DNA of 64,000 nt, taken from contig MJGA01000004.1 in NCBI GenBank assembly GCA_001910725.1, positions 2,335,337-2,399,336 on the forward strand, read 5' to 3'. The notes under the pieces were generated by a model, which saw nothing but the letters and a program-made list of their open reading frames with translations, searched no databases and had not been told where the DNA came from. This document shows, one piece after another, positions 50,894-64,000 of the stretch. This DNA is from Phanerodontia chrysosporium. Taxonomy: Eukaryota; Basidiomycota; Agaricomycetes; Polyporales; Phanerochaetaceae. The translations under genes were made by a program, and so were the position numbers. Every line of letters starts with the position of its first letter. Position 1 is the first letter of the stretch.

Positions 50894-51006
50894 GGTTGTG
50901 GTGAAACGAGGAGAGGCGCGGTGGTCGAGATTGCGGCGAGAGCGTCGAGCGAGTCCACTGCGGGCGCCAAGATGCGGAAGATGAAGTCAGGCCTACGCCG
51001 CCCTCG

Positions 51007-51014
51007 TATATAAA
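51007..51014 (+). promoter_or_regulatory. TATA box of PGK1
   Basis: TATATAAA lies 75 bp upstream of the PGK1 ATG. A CT-rich leader follows (CTATCCCCCATCTTCGCCCC), the usual arrangement in strongly expressed fungal glycolytic genes. Confidence 0.7.
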
Positions 51015-51089
51015 GTCCTCCGGCATCGATTGACCCTAGCTTTGCTCTATCCCCCATCTTCGCCCCTCACCCCCGACGACGACGACAAG

Positions 51090-52607
51090 ATGTCCCTCTC
51101 TAACAAGCTCTCCATCACCGACCTCGAGCTCAAGGACAAGCGCGTCCTCATCCGCGTCGACTTCAATGTCCCCATGCAGGATGGCAAGATCACTAACCCC
51201 GCTGTACGTGCATTTTTTCTCGCGACTGGATCATTGATACCAATATTCTTTGTAGCGTATCGTTGCGGCCCTCCCCACCATCAAGTATGCCCTCGAGAAC
51301 GGTAATATAACTCGCGTCAAACTTCGTAATTGGATCTTGACTCGGGAGACGCGTTACAGGCGCGAAGTCGGTGATTCTCATGTCCCACCTTGGCCGCCCC
51401 GACGGTAAGGTCGTCGAGAAGTACTCTCTTGCTCCCGTCGCAAAGGAGCTCGAGGGTCTCCTGGGCAAGCCGGTGACCTTTACCAAGGATTGCGTCGGCC
51501 CAGAGGTAGAGGCGACCGTAAACGGTGCCGCGCCCGGATCCGTCATCCTGCTCGAGAACCTGCGCTTCCACATTGAAGAGGAGGGATCCGTCAAGGACAA
51601 AGCCGGAAATAAGACCAAGGCCGACCCCGCCAAGGTCGAGGAGTTCCGCGCCGGCCTCACCAAGCTCGGTGACGTATACGTCAACGATGCATTCGGTACC
51701 GCGCACCGCGCGCATTCGTCCATGGTCGGCGTCAAACTCCCCCAGCGCGCTGCTGGTTTCCTCATGAAGAAGGAGCTTGAGTACTTTGCCAAGGCTCTGG
51801 AGCATCCCGAGCGCCCCTTCCTCGCTATTCTCGGTGGTGCCAAGGTCTCCGACAAGATTCAGCTCATTGAGAACATGCTCGACAAGGTATGTAAACAACG
51901 AGCTGCAATAGCTTCCAGCTAATCCATTTGTCCGCAGGTCAACTCCCTCATTATCTGCGGCGGCATGGCCTTCACCTTCAAGAAGGTTCTGGAGAACGTC
52001 GCCATCGGAACCTCGCTCTTCGATGAGGCTGGCTCACAGAAGGTCGGTGCCCTCGTCGAGAAAGCCAAGGCCCGCAACATCAAGCTCGTCTTCCCCGTCG
52101 ACTTCATTACTGCTGACAAGTTCGATAAGGACGCTAACGTACGCCACACAACCTCCGCTTTGCTTGATGATCCGCGCTAACAGTATCTAGACCGGTGTTG
52201 CCACTGATGCCGAGGGCATCCCTGACAACTGGATGGGTCTCGACGCCGGCCCCAAGTCGCGTGCTCTTTTCCGCGAGACTGTGCTCGAAGCGAAGACCAT
52301 CCTCTGGAACGGACCTCCGGGCGTCTTCGAGTTCCCGAAGTTCGCTGAGGGCTCCAAGTCGCTCCTGGACGCAACCATTGAGGCCGCTGCCAAGGGTGCA
52401 ACTGTCATCGTCGGCGGTGGTGATACTGCCACCGTTGTCGCGCAGCACAAGGCTGAGGACAAGCTCAGCCACGTCTCTACCGGTGGCGGTGCTTCCCTGG
52501 AGCTCCTCGAGGGCAAGGTACGTTCACAGTCGGTCAAAGCTAAGAAATAAACTGAAGTCTTGTCGCAGACGCTCCCGGGTGTTGCCGAGCTCAGCGAGAA
52601 GCAGTGA
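51090..52607 (+). CDS. PGK1: Phosphoglycerate kinase
   Basis: Six exons (51090-51203, 51256-51301, 51360-51886, 51938-52138, 52191-52517, 52569-52607) join in phase to 417 residues, exactly the family length. The enzyme makes ATP and 3-phosphoglycerate from ADP and 1,3-bisphosphoglycerate in cytosolic glycolysis. Signature [16 protein letters not shown], the substrate arginine loops around SHLGRPDG, the [13 protein letters not shown] loop, [10 protein letters not shown], the hinge region, and the nucleotide loops [10 protein letters not shown] and GGGDTATVV are all intact. Codon use is strongly C-ending, in line with high expression. This is one of the few genes in the window where every exon is clean. 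Confidence 0.98.
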
Positions 52608-52809
52608 CTAGAAAAAGTAAGACTGTGATAATGAAGGAAGGAAAATAATGCGCTGCTGTACAAATATTATCAAAGCGTTGTACTGGTAACTTTGCTAGAG
52701 ATATAGAGGTATAGTCGGGTATGACTATCTGCTGGTCGGCCGCAGTATACGAGCACTTCTTGAAATGTGCGTACTACACCGGAACGAGCCGCCTCGAAAA
52801 GTAACGCTA

Positions 52810-54548
52810 CTATTTTCCTTCAATCTGCAGCCACATATTCCATCGTCGTCGCTCCTCATCGCTGCCTTCAAATACCCAGTTTACTTGCCGCACCTCCTGG
52901 AACCCCTCATCGAGCTTGGGCTCTTCGTAGCTTGCACGGAAGCTGGTGAACGCGTTGTATGGTAACAAATCGCGTTTCGGCTGTCATGGTGCACACAATG
53001 AGCACACGCACACACAAGAGCAGACGTGAGACAACGAGCGTCTTACAACTTTGGACGCGACACTATCTGGCAGGTTGAAAGCTCGGTAAAGGTTGTTATG
53101 CCATGCAAGCTCGAAAGTGCCGTTGAAGAGGAAACATCTGGCCAAGCCGCGTCTGGTGAGTATAGCAAAATGGGTATCGGGCAGAATGAAATGACCGTAT
53201 TGGAACGTTGTGGTTCTTTGCTAGATCAACATAATGCTTCCTTGTTGCTGCATCCCTGTTTGTGTTATCTTGCGACGCGATTATGTCCCAATGCTAACAG
53301 GGGAAGAACACAGGTCTCACCGACGACACAGCTTTGCCCATCCTTGATTGTCTCTTCAACAACCTTGATACACTTGTCGCGGGTGCGCAAGATATCTTGA
53401 TTCACGTGGACGTACCCGGCGGATGAGAAGTGCGCGCGATAGAACGAAGTCTTGCCCAGCGCTGGAAACCCAACGAATAGAACGATTTCAGGTCCCGTTC
53501 TCGGCGACGGGACGACGGGCGTCGAGGTAGGAGTGACTCGTGGTACTGGAAAAGAATGTCGGCGTGAGCCTATAGTAAGATGATATCTGACGCACAGTCT
53601 GTAGGCAGCGAGGAAGGGTGGAAGCCCTGGAGGGTGTAAGGAGCAGGCGCAAGCTTCAGAAAATATTCCTGTCGCAGGTCTGTCAGCTAGATAAATGCGC
53701 ATATATTCCCGTAGATGTGCTCGCCTCCGGTGTGAAGAACGGGATATCGATGTTCTGTGCCCACTTCCTATCCGTGCCTGCGAAGTCGCCCTTGCGCCCG
53801 GCAGCATCACCAACGAAAAAGGATACCGATTTGTCTGCGGTAGGCGTATATCACATCCGTTAGAAGAGTGTTCTAAGGGGTAAAGCTGTAGAATACACCT
53901 ATGGTCACGCCCTCACTTGCAAATATACGCTCGAGCTCATACCACATCCCCGGCATAGGTTTGCGATATCCGTCTTTTGCAGTTGCAGCAAACAAATGGA
54001 AAGGCACTTCCGACAGCTGCGTTGTACATGAGTAGATGAGAACCGGAGCAGAAATTGACATACGGCGGCACCGATCAGCGGCACTTTTTCCTTCCACTCC
54101 TGGATTTGTTTTGCACCTCGAAGAGCTTGGTTCGTCACGATCACAATAGTGTACCTGCAACGCGTCATGTACGTGTAAGACTGTCCATGACCTCTGCTCA
54201 CCCTTCGCCATGCGCCTGTTGCAGCTTCTTGGGCACCACGGCCCGCCACCACTGGAAACTTGGCGGCGCGTCCTTCGCTTTCTTCTTGCCGATAGATGAC
54301 TCGATGAGGCAACCATCGAGGTCAAAGGCAGCAACTTTGGGAGACGCCTTCGGAGATAAGTTAGTCCCGTGGAGACACGTTTTGGCTGGTCCAAGTGGTG
54401 GCTCTATCCATCGAAAGGTCCGTGCTTGAGTAGACTCAGTCGTCTTCCCCTTGGTGAATATGGATGCGACTGTCGCGAACCCATTAACGTCAGCAGCGAC
54501 AGACGCTGTGCATAGTGTGCATACGTTTGGGCTCTTTCCGAGACGCAT
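52810..54548 (-). CDS. Polynucleotide kinase 3'-phosphatase
   Basis: A two-domain DNA-end repair enzyme. The N-terminal HAD phosphatase has FDLDGCLI (the DxDG motif, with Cys where Thr is usual), IVIVTNQALRGAK, KDGYRKPMPGMW and FVGDAAGRKGDF with the acidic pair. The C-terminal kinase has the P-loop GFPALGKTSFYRAHF, followed by VNQDILRTRDKCIKVVEE, and ends YNAFTSFRASYEEP...WLQIEGK at TAG 52810. It removes 3'-phosphates and adds 5'-phosphates at strand breaks. The family's animal FHA domain is absent, as in fission yeast Pnk1. ATG 54548 opens about 60 residues before the phosphatase. Between 53900 and 53180 exon borders are approximate. Confidence 0.92.
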
Positions 54549-55212
54549 CCTGTTCCACCGCGTCTAGGTGTTCTGCCGTCCGTTTCCTTGGATTTGGGGG
54601 AGCTTAGGAAACGGGGGAAGTCAAGGAAACCGACGAGGTTGAAGACATCGACCTAACCTTTTCCCTGAGCGGATGCTGAGGCCATGTTTGCAGCAAAGCG
54701 ACAGAGGAAGCCTGCAGATTGAAGTGATCTGAAGACGAGCAGTTTGGATGTTCGACAGTTTCCGTTCGTGGCCAAGGAGCATACGGGCGCCACAAAGCTG
54801 ATGGCGAGAGGTGGTGCTGCGCGTTTACTCCATTTGATTGCCGGACGACCGGTGACTTATGTGCTGATCTCTGTGTTCTGCGCTGCAGATCAAGCATAGT
54901 GTGCATTGCGGCGTACCTGGCCGCGGCATCCAGAATACAGAGGATCCTGGAAGACTCCCGCGTTCTCCAGCTACCGCTTGCGCTTCCTCGGTGACCAGCG
55001 GCCGTGGAGCGAGGATCATCGCCCTAGCAACGCATCCATGCAGCGCATCCTCGATTAACTTGGGGTGACCCTCCGAGGGTCCGAGCCCATCATCAAGGGT
55101 TCATGATGTCTTTTCTCGTTCTATTTCAGCCAGCCTTGCAGAACAGGTTCGACTCTCTTTTCTTACTCCCTCTTTGTCAACCTTGACCTGCGCTTTGCGC
55201 GCATCCCCGGTC
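54549..55212. other. Divergent intergenic region between PNKP and the GT8 gene
   Basis: This is 664 bp between two start codons on opposite strands. It contains frames of up to 100 codons with no domain and no splice-linked partner, and no clear TATA box. It probably serves both promoters. Confidence 0.55.
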
Positions 55213-56858
55213 ATGCCATCGCACGCCCGACAACATTCACTTACCTCGCCATTCCTTGAAAGCACACCTACCACTCCATGGCGCACCAAGGCTGCCGAGC
55301 TTCATCGACGCACGACACTGGTCAAGCGTGTCGCATACTTGGCAATTGTTGCTGCTTTCGCCGTGCCGATATGGATGCTCGGCTCACAGCGTGCAGAAAG
55401 CGTGACCCAGGTCAACGAACCTCTGAGGGAGCAGATCTCTCCACCACCGGGGGCGCATGTACATCAAAGGCCAGCAGCAGGACCCTGGCACCATGCTCCC
55501 AAACCGCAGACTACGGAGGAGGCACCCGCCTCGATATCTCCGCTGGTACCTGTCCGGTTCCCCGTAGTGCACGATGATTCAGGGCTGGTACCAGACGTCG
55601 GCACAATGCAGAACATCCCAGTGGATCCAGTCACGTTCTCACTTCTCATGTGGTCGGAAGCCTCCGCGAGCGAAGGCGTCATTCTGCTAAAGGTCATATT
55701 CTTGCCTTTGTCCGCCGGCACTGTTCTAATGAATCATGATCATGTCCAGTCTATCCTCATGTACGCATCGGGTCCTACGCATATTCACATTATTTGCGAC
55801 GAGGCTGCGCAGACGTATCTCGAGAAACGTCTGAGCTTAGTCATGAGACCAAGGCACAACGTTTTGGTTCGCTTCTACAGGCCGTCCTGGCAGGCCATGG
55901 TCGACCGTGTCGAACGAGAAGGCTCTGTCTCCACCATTCACTCCGCTGGCATCGGTGGGTGTCTCAACTAAGCTCACAAAGTGACTATACTAATCACCAC
56001 CTAGTCGGGCTCATGAAGCTTTTTATCCACGAGATCCTCCGCCAACGGTGAAGAGGAGCATCTTCATCGACACCGACGCGTTCTTCATCAGTGATCCAGC
56101 TCTGCTCTGGGAGCAGTTCCATAGCTGGAAGCCTGACACTGCCATCAGCATGCCTAGTCACCCCGACATGCACTCAGAGACATGGCATGATGCAAACAAG
56201 ATCTGCTCGTGCGTCATGCTCCTCGACCTCGAGAAGCTGCGCGCGCTGCGGCTCATGGACTCGTCGACGTTCCGCGACGCGCCTGACGGGCCCCGCGCCC
56301 TCGGCCCGCCCGCGTTCGAGGCGCTCTTTGGCCCGCCGGACCCCAAGACTGGCAAGTACCGCGACGTATGGCTTGGCGACCAGAGCTACTGGTGGGCGAT
56401 TATCAAGGCGCGCCCCGACCTCTTCGAGCACCTCAGCTACGACTGGGAGATCTCGAGCTGCCTCGTCGACATGTATATCACCGGCCTCGGCGACGATGAC
56501 ATGCCTGTGGACGAGCAGGCACGCGTGCAGAAGGATCGTATCAAGGACACCCCGCATGCTGGGCAGGCGGTGACGCCTCGGCTGTTGCACTTGTAAGTTT
56601 ATTCCGGAGTTCCCCATACTGCCCCGAGTGCTCACGCGAATGCAGCAATTGTTTGCCTGCGACAATTACTACGAATGGGACGGATGGAATGACCCAGAAG
56701 AAGGCCTGAACAAACGTTGGGGTGCCGCCCTACGCTACCATACGGGCTACAAGTGGACATGGCTCAATCAATCTCCAGCAGGAGAGACTGCCCTTACCAT
56801 AGAGACCGTCAACAATGTTCAGTTTGCTGACTTAGGGCATGCTGCAACACGAAACTGA
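55213..56858 (+). CDS. Type II membrane glycosyltransferase, GT8/LARGE-like
   Basis: Exons are 55213-55954, 56005-56592 and 56646-56858. A short cytosolic lead is followed by one membrane span (YLAIVAAFAVPIWMLG), then a Pro-rich stem, then a GT-A domain: SILMYASGPTHIHIICDEAA, KLFIHEIL, the metal-binding DxD in RSIFIDTDAFFISDP, WLGDQSYWWAIIK, LSYDWEISSC and HFNCL near the end, with EWDGWNDPEEGLNKRW closing it. These fit Golgi GT8 enzymes of the LARGE/GYLTL type. Donor and acceptor sugars are not predictable. Two frame breaks occur, at about 56031-56040 and about 56645-56672. In both exons the length is one short of that required by the flanking splice phases, pointing to one missing base each rather than to a dead gene. 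Confidence 0.85.
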
Positions 56859-56958
56859 GTTGCTACACTAGATTCCATTGTATAGTTGTCGCATATTCCA
56901 GTTATTATATTGCACATTTGAATTGACTTCCTTGAATAGTATCAGACGAGAGTATTCG

Positions 56959-59266
<2,308 letters not shown>

Positions 59267-59395
59267 CGTGGAGGGCAGAGGTAAGGCAGGACGACGATGG
59301 GGGAAGCCAAGCCGGAAGCGGGCCCGGACGCGGCAAAGCTTGATCCGCGGATCCAGAGCGACGGCGAACACGCTCACACAACTCTCGCCATATCC

Positions 59396-60070
59396 ATGAC
59401 CTCCACGGCGGGCACAGCCAGCATCGCATCCTCTGTCGACAATAACGTAGGCTTCCACTTTACGCATGACACCAGACTAGAATGGCGTCGCCCGGTTGGC
59501 TGTCACACCCTGCATCTCGACTACACGCTCCCGCCAGACGTGTTCGCAGACCCCTATGAGCTCGACCTACACTCTGACAGATTTGCATACACCATCGACA
59601 CGCACCCAGATCTGAACGTCCTCTGTCAGCCGTGGATTATCGCACCACATTGCTGCGTCTCAACGTCCATTTACCGTCGGACGTCGCAGGGACGGCCCAC
59701 GTCGCGCTCCCTCTGCATGGTCGGTATGGTCGCCCATTAAACACAAACGGGAAGAAGCATACGCAGTAACGTATGTCTCGCCGCCTCAGGCGTTGTGGCA
59801 GTGCGGAGAGGGACAGCGTATGTCCTTGTCATACTCCGGTTATCTCTCAGCTCACGATCTCTCGTAGATACATACACGATACCGATATCCACCACATCTC
59901 CGGACCAAGACGTTCCGTTCGTTATCCCTGTTGGATTGTCAGGTGACCTTGCATTTGTCCAGATGGGTACCGCCTTGTCCGTCCTCGCTGTGTTTTGCTA
60001 CTTGGCTTCCGTCTTCAACAAGGTCCACAACCGCTTCATAATCCGTTTATATCAGAGCAAAGAGGAATGA
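59396..60070 (+). CDS. PIG-X/PBN1-type subunit of GPI mannosyltransferase I
   Basis: PIG-X stabilises PIG-M, which adds the first mannose to the GPI precursor on the ER lumen side. Seen are FHFTHDTRLEWRRPVGCHTL, YTLPPDVFADPYEL, the family hallmark LPLHGRYGRPL (in the frame at about 59640-59760), an IPVGLSGDLAFVQMG lead and one C-terminal membrane span (ALSVLAVFCYLASVF). The frame changes at about 59620-59650 from PDLNVLCQP to TTLLRLNVHLP, again as if one base were absent. A short intron follows near 59755-59865. I chose ATG 59396; an in-frame ATG at 59297 would leave only 30 bp to the divergent PFK-2 start. It is convergent with the Rho gene. Confidence 0.78.
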
Positions 60071-60182
60071 ACACTGTGAATACAATCCTAGAAAGCAACT
60101 GTCTACCATGCAGAGATAGATTATAAATGACATACAGGAGAAAGAGTCCAAAGAGACAGCAATGAAAGGGAGTCCGCGTTCT

Positions 60183-60974
60183 TCAAGTGATGACACACCG
60201 TCGCTGCTTCACCATCTTCCCCCACCGGCCCCGCATGCTCTCCTTCAGCGCGAGTGCAAACACCTCCTGTACACCTGTTCCCTGCTTCGCTGAACATTCG
60301 ATATACTTGGCCCCAATCTCGCGTGCGACGGCAGCGCCCTGCTCTGGCGTTATTGGTGTCTGGCCTGCGCACTGAGCATTCGCTTTGTCTGTTCGTCCGT
60401 CGTAGATCGATCTTGGTTCCCACGAGGATCAATGGGGTTCCCTCGCAGAAATGCGCAACCTCTGGGTACCACTAGGGCCACGAATGAGATCTCGTGACGA
60501 TGAATGTTGCGGATCCGGATACTAACCTTGTCTTGCACATTTGCTAGGCTCACAGGGAAGTCGATGGAGAATACTATGAGAATGACATCGGATTCTGGGT
60601 AACTGAGGGGTCGTAGCCTGTCGTATTCCTCCTGGCCGCCGTGTCCCACAGTGCGAGTTCGACGAGCTTGCCCTCGTAGTTGACTTGCGTCACATAGTTC
60701 TCGAACACTGTGGGGACATAAGCCTGAAAGTTGGCGTTGATATGGATGTGCTCGAGATCAAGGAGTGGTGCTGGTCGTACCTCGGGAAATCGGTTCTCCG
60801 CGTAGACGATGAGCAAACAAGTCTTGCCACAGCCGCCTTGTGGATCGCGGAGGTTTGTGAACTAGGCCAAGAGGTTAACCGAAAGATGCCCTGCGCACCG
60901 TCTCCGACGACAACCAGTTTCTTCTTCACATCGGGTCTTCGGGAGGATGAGGCTGGGTAGGTGGAAGTATCCAT
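60183..60974 (-). CDS. Rho-family small GTPase
   Basis: Exons are 60974-60899, 60836-60781, 60723-60527, 60471 onward and a last part to 60183. P-loop [11 protein letters not shown] is made by joining exon 1 to exon 2 in phase. The effector loop is [10 protein letters not shown], typical of Rho. Switch II reads LWDTA then [20 protein letters not shown] is the guanine-specificity motif, and [14 protein letters not shown] matches the SAK/Rho motif. The last four residues are CVIT, a CAAX prenylation box after a basic stretch. It should act at the membrane in actin or cell-wall control. Subclass (Rho2/3/4) is not decided. Exon 3 is 197 nt between two phase-0 borders; one base is missing inside the invariant DTAGQE at about 60636-60640. 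Confidence 0.88.
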
Positions 60975-61252
60975 GGCAGCGTGCAGCGAGAAACGTCTGA
61001 GATGTTCGTGCATGATAGCTATGGTCAGTGACTTGGGAGAGCAGGAGAGCGTGCGGAGGCCACTGACTGGGATCTGGGGGCGAAAGACGCGTGCAGAACG
61101 TCTTTGGCGGACAAAGGCTAATGGAACAAGGCAGCCATACGCACTCGCCCTCCACGCGAGGAACCAACCACACACGTCACGTGAACTAATCGCCCTCTGA
61201 TGCGCGGCTCTGATCGAGATTGCCTTTCGCGCAGCTGCCCCGGACGACCACC

Positions 61253-63486
61253 ATGCGCCCGACACCCGTGCTCTGTCCAGACGACCTCCGTTCCTCGGGC
61301 TACATCTACGGGTGGAAGTCGCCCGTCGTCGTCGTATCCGGCGTTCTCGACGCAGACACCGTAAGCTATACCCTCATGCCGCCCCGCCGCACTGACGTCG
61401 AGCCTCGCACGGCTATACAGATCGAGCGTGCGCAGAACCATCTGCAGCGGCCTTGTCGCACAATCCGGGGTGGATGCTCCGGACACCTTCTTCGGCGGCC
61501 TCCCGTCGTCTTGGGCCGTTGCACATTTGCAAAACCGCTGCCCGCGTTAAGCCTTTTCGACCCGCATGCAAGTGCCCTATCGCGCGTGGTTCAGTTTGCT
61601 TCCTCACAATACAGCCCGATAGATGCCCTCCATCGACTCGTTCTCTACCACAGGCCCGACCTCCGTCGCATGCAGATGTTCACCCTACACGCCGAATTGC
61701 AGCTCTTCAGAGACCCAGTCTGCCGTGCGCCGCGGCATGTCATCCATGATAAAACCCCTCCGGTGCCTTGATTGATTTTGACCCAAGCCACCTACCTGTT
61801 TCGTCATCATCGATGCTGCGCGCCCGAGACGGTAAATCAGGTAGGCAACAGTGTACGCCGAGATGCACCGTTTTCAGCTGACAACTGAAGCTCAACTACG
61901 GCCGGTTGCTCGCCGATGGTCCACTGCGCGCCCACAGCGCAAAACATGCACAGCTTCCTGCAATTCTCGCTCAGCGAGGGAGGGCCGCCCTATCGGGGTT
62001 TATATCGATATGGCGTCAATATTCGCTTCCTCGTATTGCCTTCAATGCTCTCCAAACCTCCGTAGGTTTTGTGAGCCGCACACTGCATTCATCATTTCGA
62101 TTTAGTCTAATCAATATTTTAGTCAGTCAAGTCTCCGGCCGTTTGCTGCAGACCTTCTCGCTGCCGAAGCACTACCCACAAGCGACGCCGCTGGTTACAA
62201 CCGCGTTGATTTCAAATTATGTTATGTAGGTCCTGCGAAACCCTAATCACCTGTACATTAACATATGAGCCTCTCCAGGTTTTACAACTGCATCTGGCTC
62301 ATTCTGAATGATATCATCATCGGGCTGGGCCTCAGGTTCCATCATATGCGAGCATGCAACCACAATTGCCAATTTTTCTTGAGGGTCAAATAAGGGTATA
62401 GTACCCTACGCCACCCGTCCGATGCACGGACTGATTGACATTCTTGCCAGACACTCCTCATCGATGATCTCCAATGGGCACTTGTGTGGTTGAACAACTG
62501 GCCCGCAGGACTCAAACTAAACAGCGAACTCAGTCAATTCTACTGTCATCTCCTTTTGGGTGCTGTCGTGGGATGGAACAGTATGTGTTTCCCATCGTTG
62601 CTTTCCCTCTCAGCTGAAAACCGGACAGGAGTGTTGCAGCAATTTCTCCTGCCATACCTTCCCCAGCTGGTCTATGTTGCCGGAGCGATTGGCAGCTGCG
62701 GCATTACCTTTACCATTTCGCTGTGTTCCGACGTACTCGCTCTGACGACCGCTCACGTACAACTCTGCTATCAAATCTCTTGTTTTGTCTACCAGCAGCA
62801 GTTAGGCGTCGCAAGCTCTCTCTGGAATCTCTTCCGTGGAAGGCGGTACAATGTCTTGCGCCACCGTGTCGATTCCTGGAGCTATGACCTCGACCAGCTG
62901 CTCTTCGGTACCATCCTCTTCACGCTGGCAGCTTTCATTTTTCCGACGACCTTGGCCTATTACGCTCTTTTTGCCGGAGTGGGTATCGCACATGTCACTT
63001 GGAAACTGGATATTCGTTTAAGCTACAGTTGAACAGTTGCAGCTAGTAACATCGTTGACCTCCGCTATACTCAACGTCGCTCTCGTATTGGTCGACCAGT
63101 TCCCTCTCTTCGCGCTACTCTTGAGATTCAAGGACCCACGAAGGCTGCCAGGTGAGCAAGCAATTACTCGTACATATGTCGTATTGAGCGTCGCCAGGCG
63201 GTATCGTCCTCAGACTAGGCGGTCACAGTTCGCCACCCCGCATAGAGGTACACCGACCTTCGCTTTACGTGCTTACCAGATAACCTGAGTCATTACAGAA
63301 TCAGACGATCACTCTGTCGGCAATATTCGTCCATTACTGTGCGTACAACACTCGCCCGCAAATGCCACCAGCTAAGCCGTCACAGATGTATTCTTCTCGT
63401 CGTTCGCGAGGGCGCACCACCCAGCACGCCTTGTGAGCAACATACTTCGAGCCCGGCCAGTCGTAGGAGGGCGTCGCTATACGTAA
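61253..63486 (+). CDS. GPI1: GPI1/PIG-Q, subunit of the GPI-GlcNAc transferase
   Basis: Part of the ER complex that starts GPI-anchor synthesis by adding GlcNAc to phosphatidylinositol. The central block is unmistakable: LFRGRRYNVLRHRVDSWSYD then LDQLLFGTILFTLAAFIFPT, with several membrane spans (LPQLVYVAGAIGSCGITF, YYALFAGVGIAHV). It is followed by FPLFALLLRFKDPRRLPG, an exon with GGIVLRLGGHSSPP, and a tail DVFFSSFARAHHPARLVSNIL ending at TAA 63484. The N-terminal exon (61253-61360, CPDDLRSSGYIYGWKSPVV) has the Gpi1-like opening and a GTAAGC donor. Exons between 61400 and 62480 are not resolved, though RLLADGPLRAHSAKHAQLPA near 61900 and a hydrophobic stretch after it clearly belong. The start is 278 bp from the divergent Rho gene. 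Confidence 0.85.
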
Positions 63487-63747
63487 TCTTCACATTCTTG
63501 AATTGATGCTATAGTTACAAATGTCCACTATCGTACAGAGCATGTAGCTTGCAGAGGTGGGTTCTAGCATCCTCGAGCATGCGGGTATATGCTTGACATT
63601 GTGCAGTGCAATGTGGTGAATTTAGGATGAGTGGAGAGAAGATTGCTAGCCATAGGACCAATCACTGATTGGCCTTCTACTTCCGCTTGCTTGTACCCGA
63701 TCTGTGGTGTCACTGTAAGCCTCGTTAGAAATACGAAGTTGACGGTC

Positions 63748-64000
63748 TTACTTCGCTGCAGAACCGCGTGGAGCTTTCGCGGACTCCTCCCGCATTGCCG
63801 CGGCGGCCCTGTGAATCTCCTCAACCTCTTGGGTATCAGGAAACCCTATATCCCAGTAGCCAGGTGGCGTCTTCGGTGCTGCCCAGCGGGCTCGGTGACG
63901 CGAAATTTGCTGCTTGTGGTCTTGGAGGTTGGCTTCATGTTGTAGCTCCTCGTCAGACGAGTCAACGTTACGGCCGACACGTCGCTGTGCAGGAGTAGAA
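63748..64000 (-). CDS. SAE2: CtIP/Sae2/Ctp1 homologue, 3' end only
   Basis: A frame entering from the right edge reads VGRNVDSSDEELQHEANLQ, then the C-terminal CtIP signature: SRHRARWAAPKTPPGYWDIG followed by FPDTQEVEEIH, ending AAK at TAA 63750. The basic SRHR patch and the TPPGYWDxxFPDT motif define the DNA-endonuclease-activator domain, which stimulates Mre11 to start resection of double-strand breaks. Only about 83 codons are inside the window. The gene is convergent with GPI1. Confidence 0.82.
   Translation of the reverse strand, partial: STPAQRRVGRNVDSSDEELQHEANLQDHKQQISRHRARWAAPKTPPGYWDIGFPDTQEVEEIHRAAAAMREESAKAPRGSAAK

Noticed and set aside
60723..60780. An apparent 19-residue insertion before the effector loop of the Rho GTPase
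   Set aside because: It begins with a GTACGA donor and ends with TTTCAG; removing it joins FPE to [10 protein letters not shown] in phase, so it is an intron.

Overview
The window is nuclear DNA of a filamentous basidiomycete, most likely an Agaricomycete related to the polypores. The evidence is dense genes on both strands, many introns of about 47-67 nt with GT(A/G)NG(T/C) donors, and basidiomycete-like families: a TKL kinase with an MLKL-type N-terminus, a Brefeldin-A-sensitivity/FUSC transporter and a LARGE-like GT8 enzyme. There is no sign of prokaryotic, viral or organellar DNA. I saw no rRNA, tRNA or CRISPR array. Coding starts, stops and most splice sites were placed by hand from reading frame, splice consensus and family motifs.

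Layout. 0-5 kb: a chromo-like coiled-coil protein (-) and a mitochondrial PDK/BCKDK-type kinase (+). 5-13.5 kb: a very long DYRK kinase of Pom1/DYRK2 type (-), divergent from a Zn2Cys6 regulator (+) whose promoter carries a perfect 19-bp palindrome beside a TATA box. 13.5-17.7 kb: a stretch where I find no gene. 17.7-28.3 kb: an MLKL-like four-helix plus pseudokinase protein (-), SDA1 (+), an ADP-sugar Nudix hydrolase (-), a DDX41 helicase (-) and GAL7 (+). 29-41.6 kb: a FUSC/ArAE_2 transporter (+), a RecQ/BLM helicase (-), kinetochore NUF2 (+) and an ING-type PHD protein (-). 41.6-43.6 kb: an intergenic region with one 62-bp palindrome, four related hairpins sharing a TGGCCA core, a G-rich repeat and a 14-G run. 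43.6-50.9 kb (all -): a PITH protein, an SKT5/CHS4 chitin-synthase activator with a CAAX end, a PHD-JmjC JHDM1 demethylase and an RG-rich protein. 51-64 kb: PGK1 (+), PNKP (-), a GT8 glycosyltransferase (+), PFK-2/FBPase-2 (-), PIG-X (+), a Rho GTPase (-), GPI1/PIG-Q (+), and the 3' end of a CtIP/Sae2 homologue (-) at the right edge.

How they fit together. Most genes are housekeeping. There are small themes: cell wall and surface (SKT5, Rho GTPase, PIG-X, GPI1, GT8), DNA repair (RecQ, PNKP, CtIP), chromatin (chromo-like, ING, JHDM1) and sugar metabolism (GAL7, PGK1, PFK-2). The two most interesting items are the MLKL-like pseudokinase and the covarying hairpin family. A technical pattern matters for any reader: at least nine conserved genes lose frame once or twice, and every break has the same sign, as if one base were missing. 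I therefore treat these genes as intact and the breaks as probable consensus deletions.
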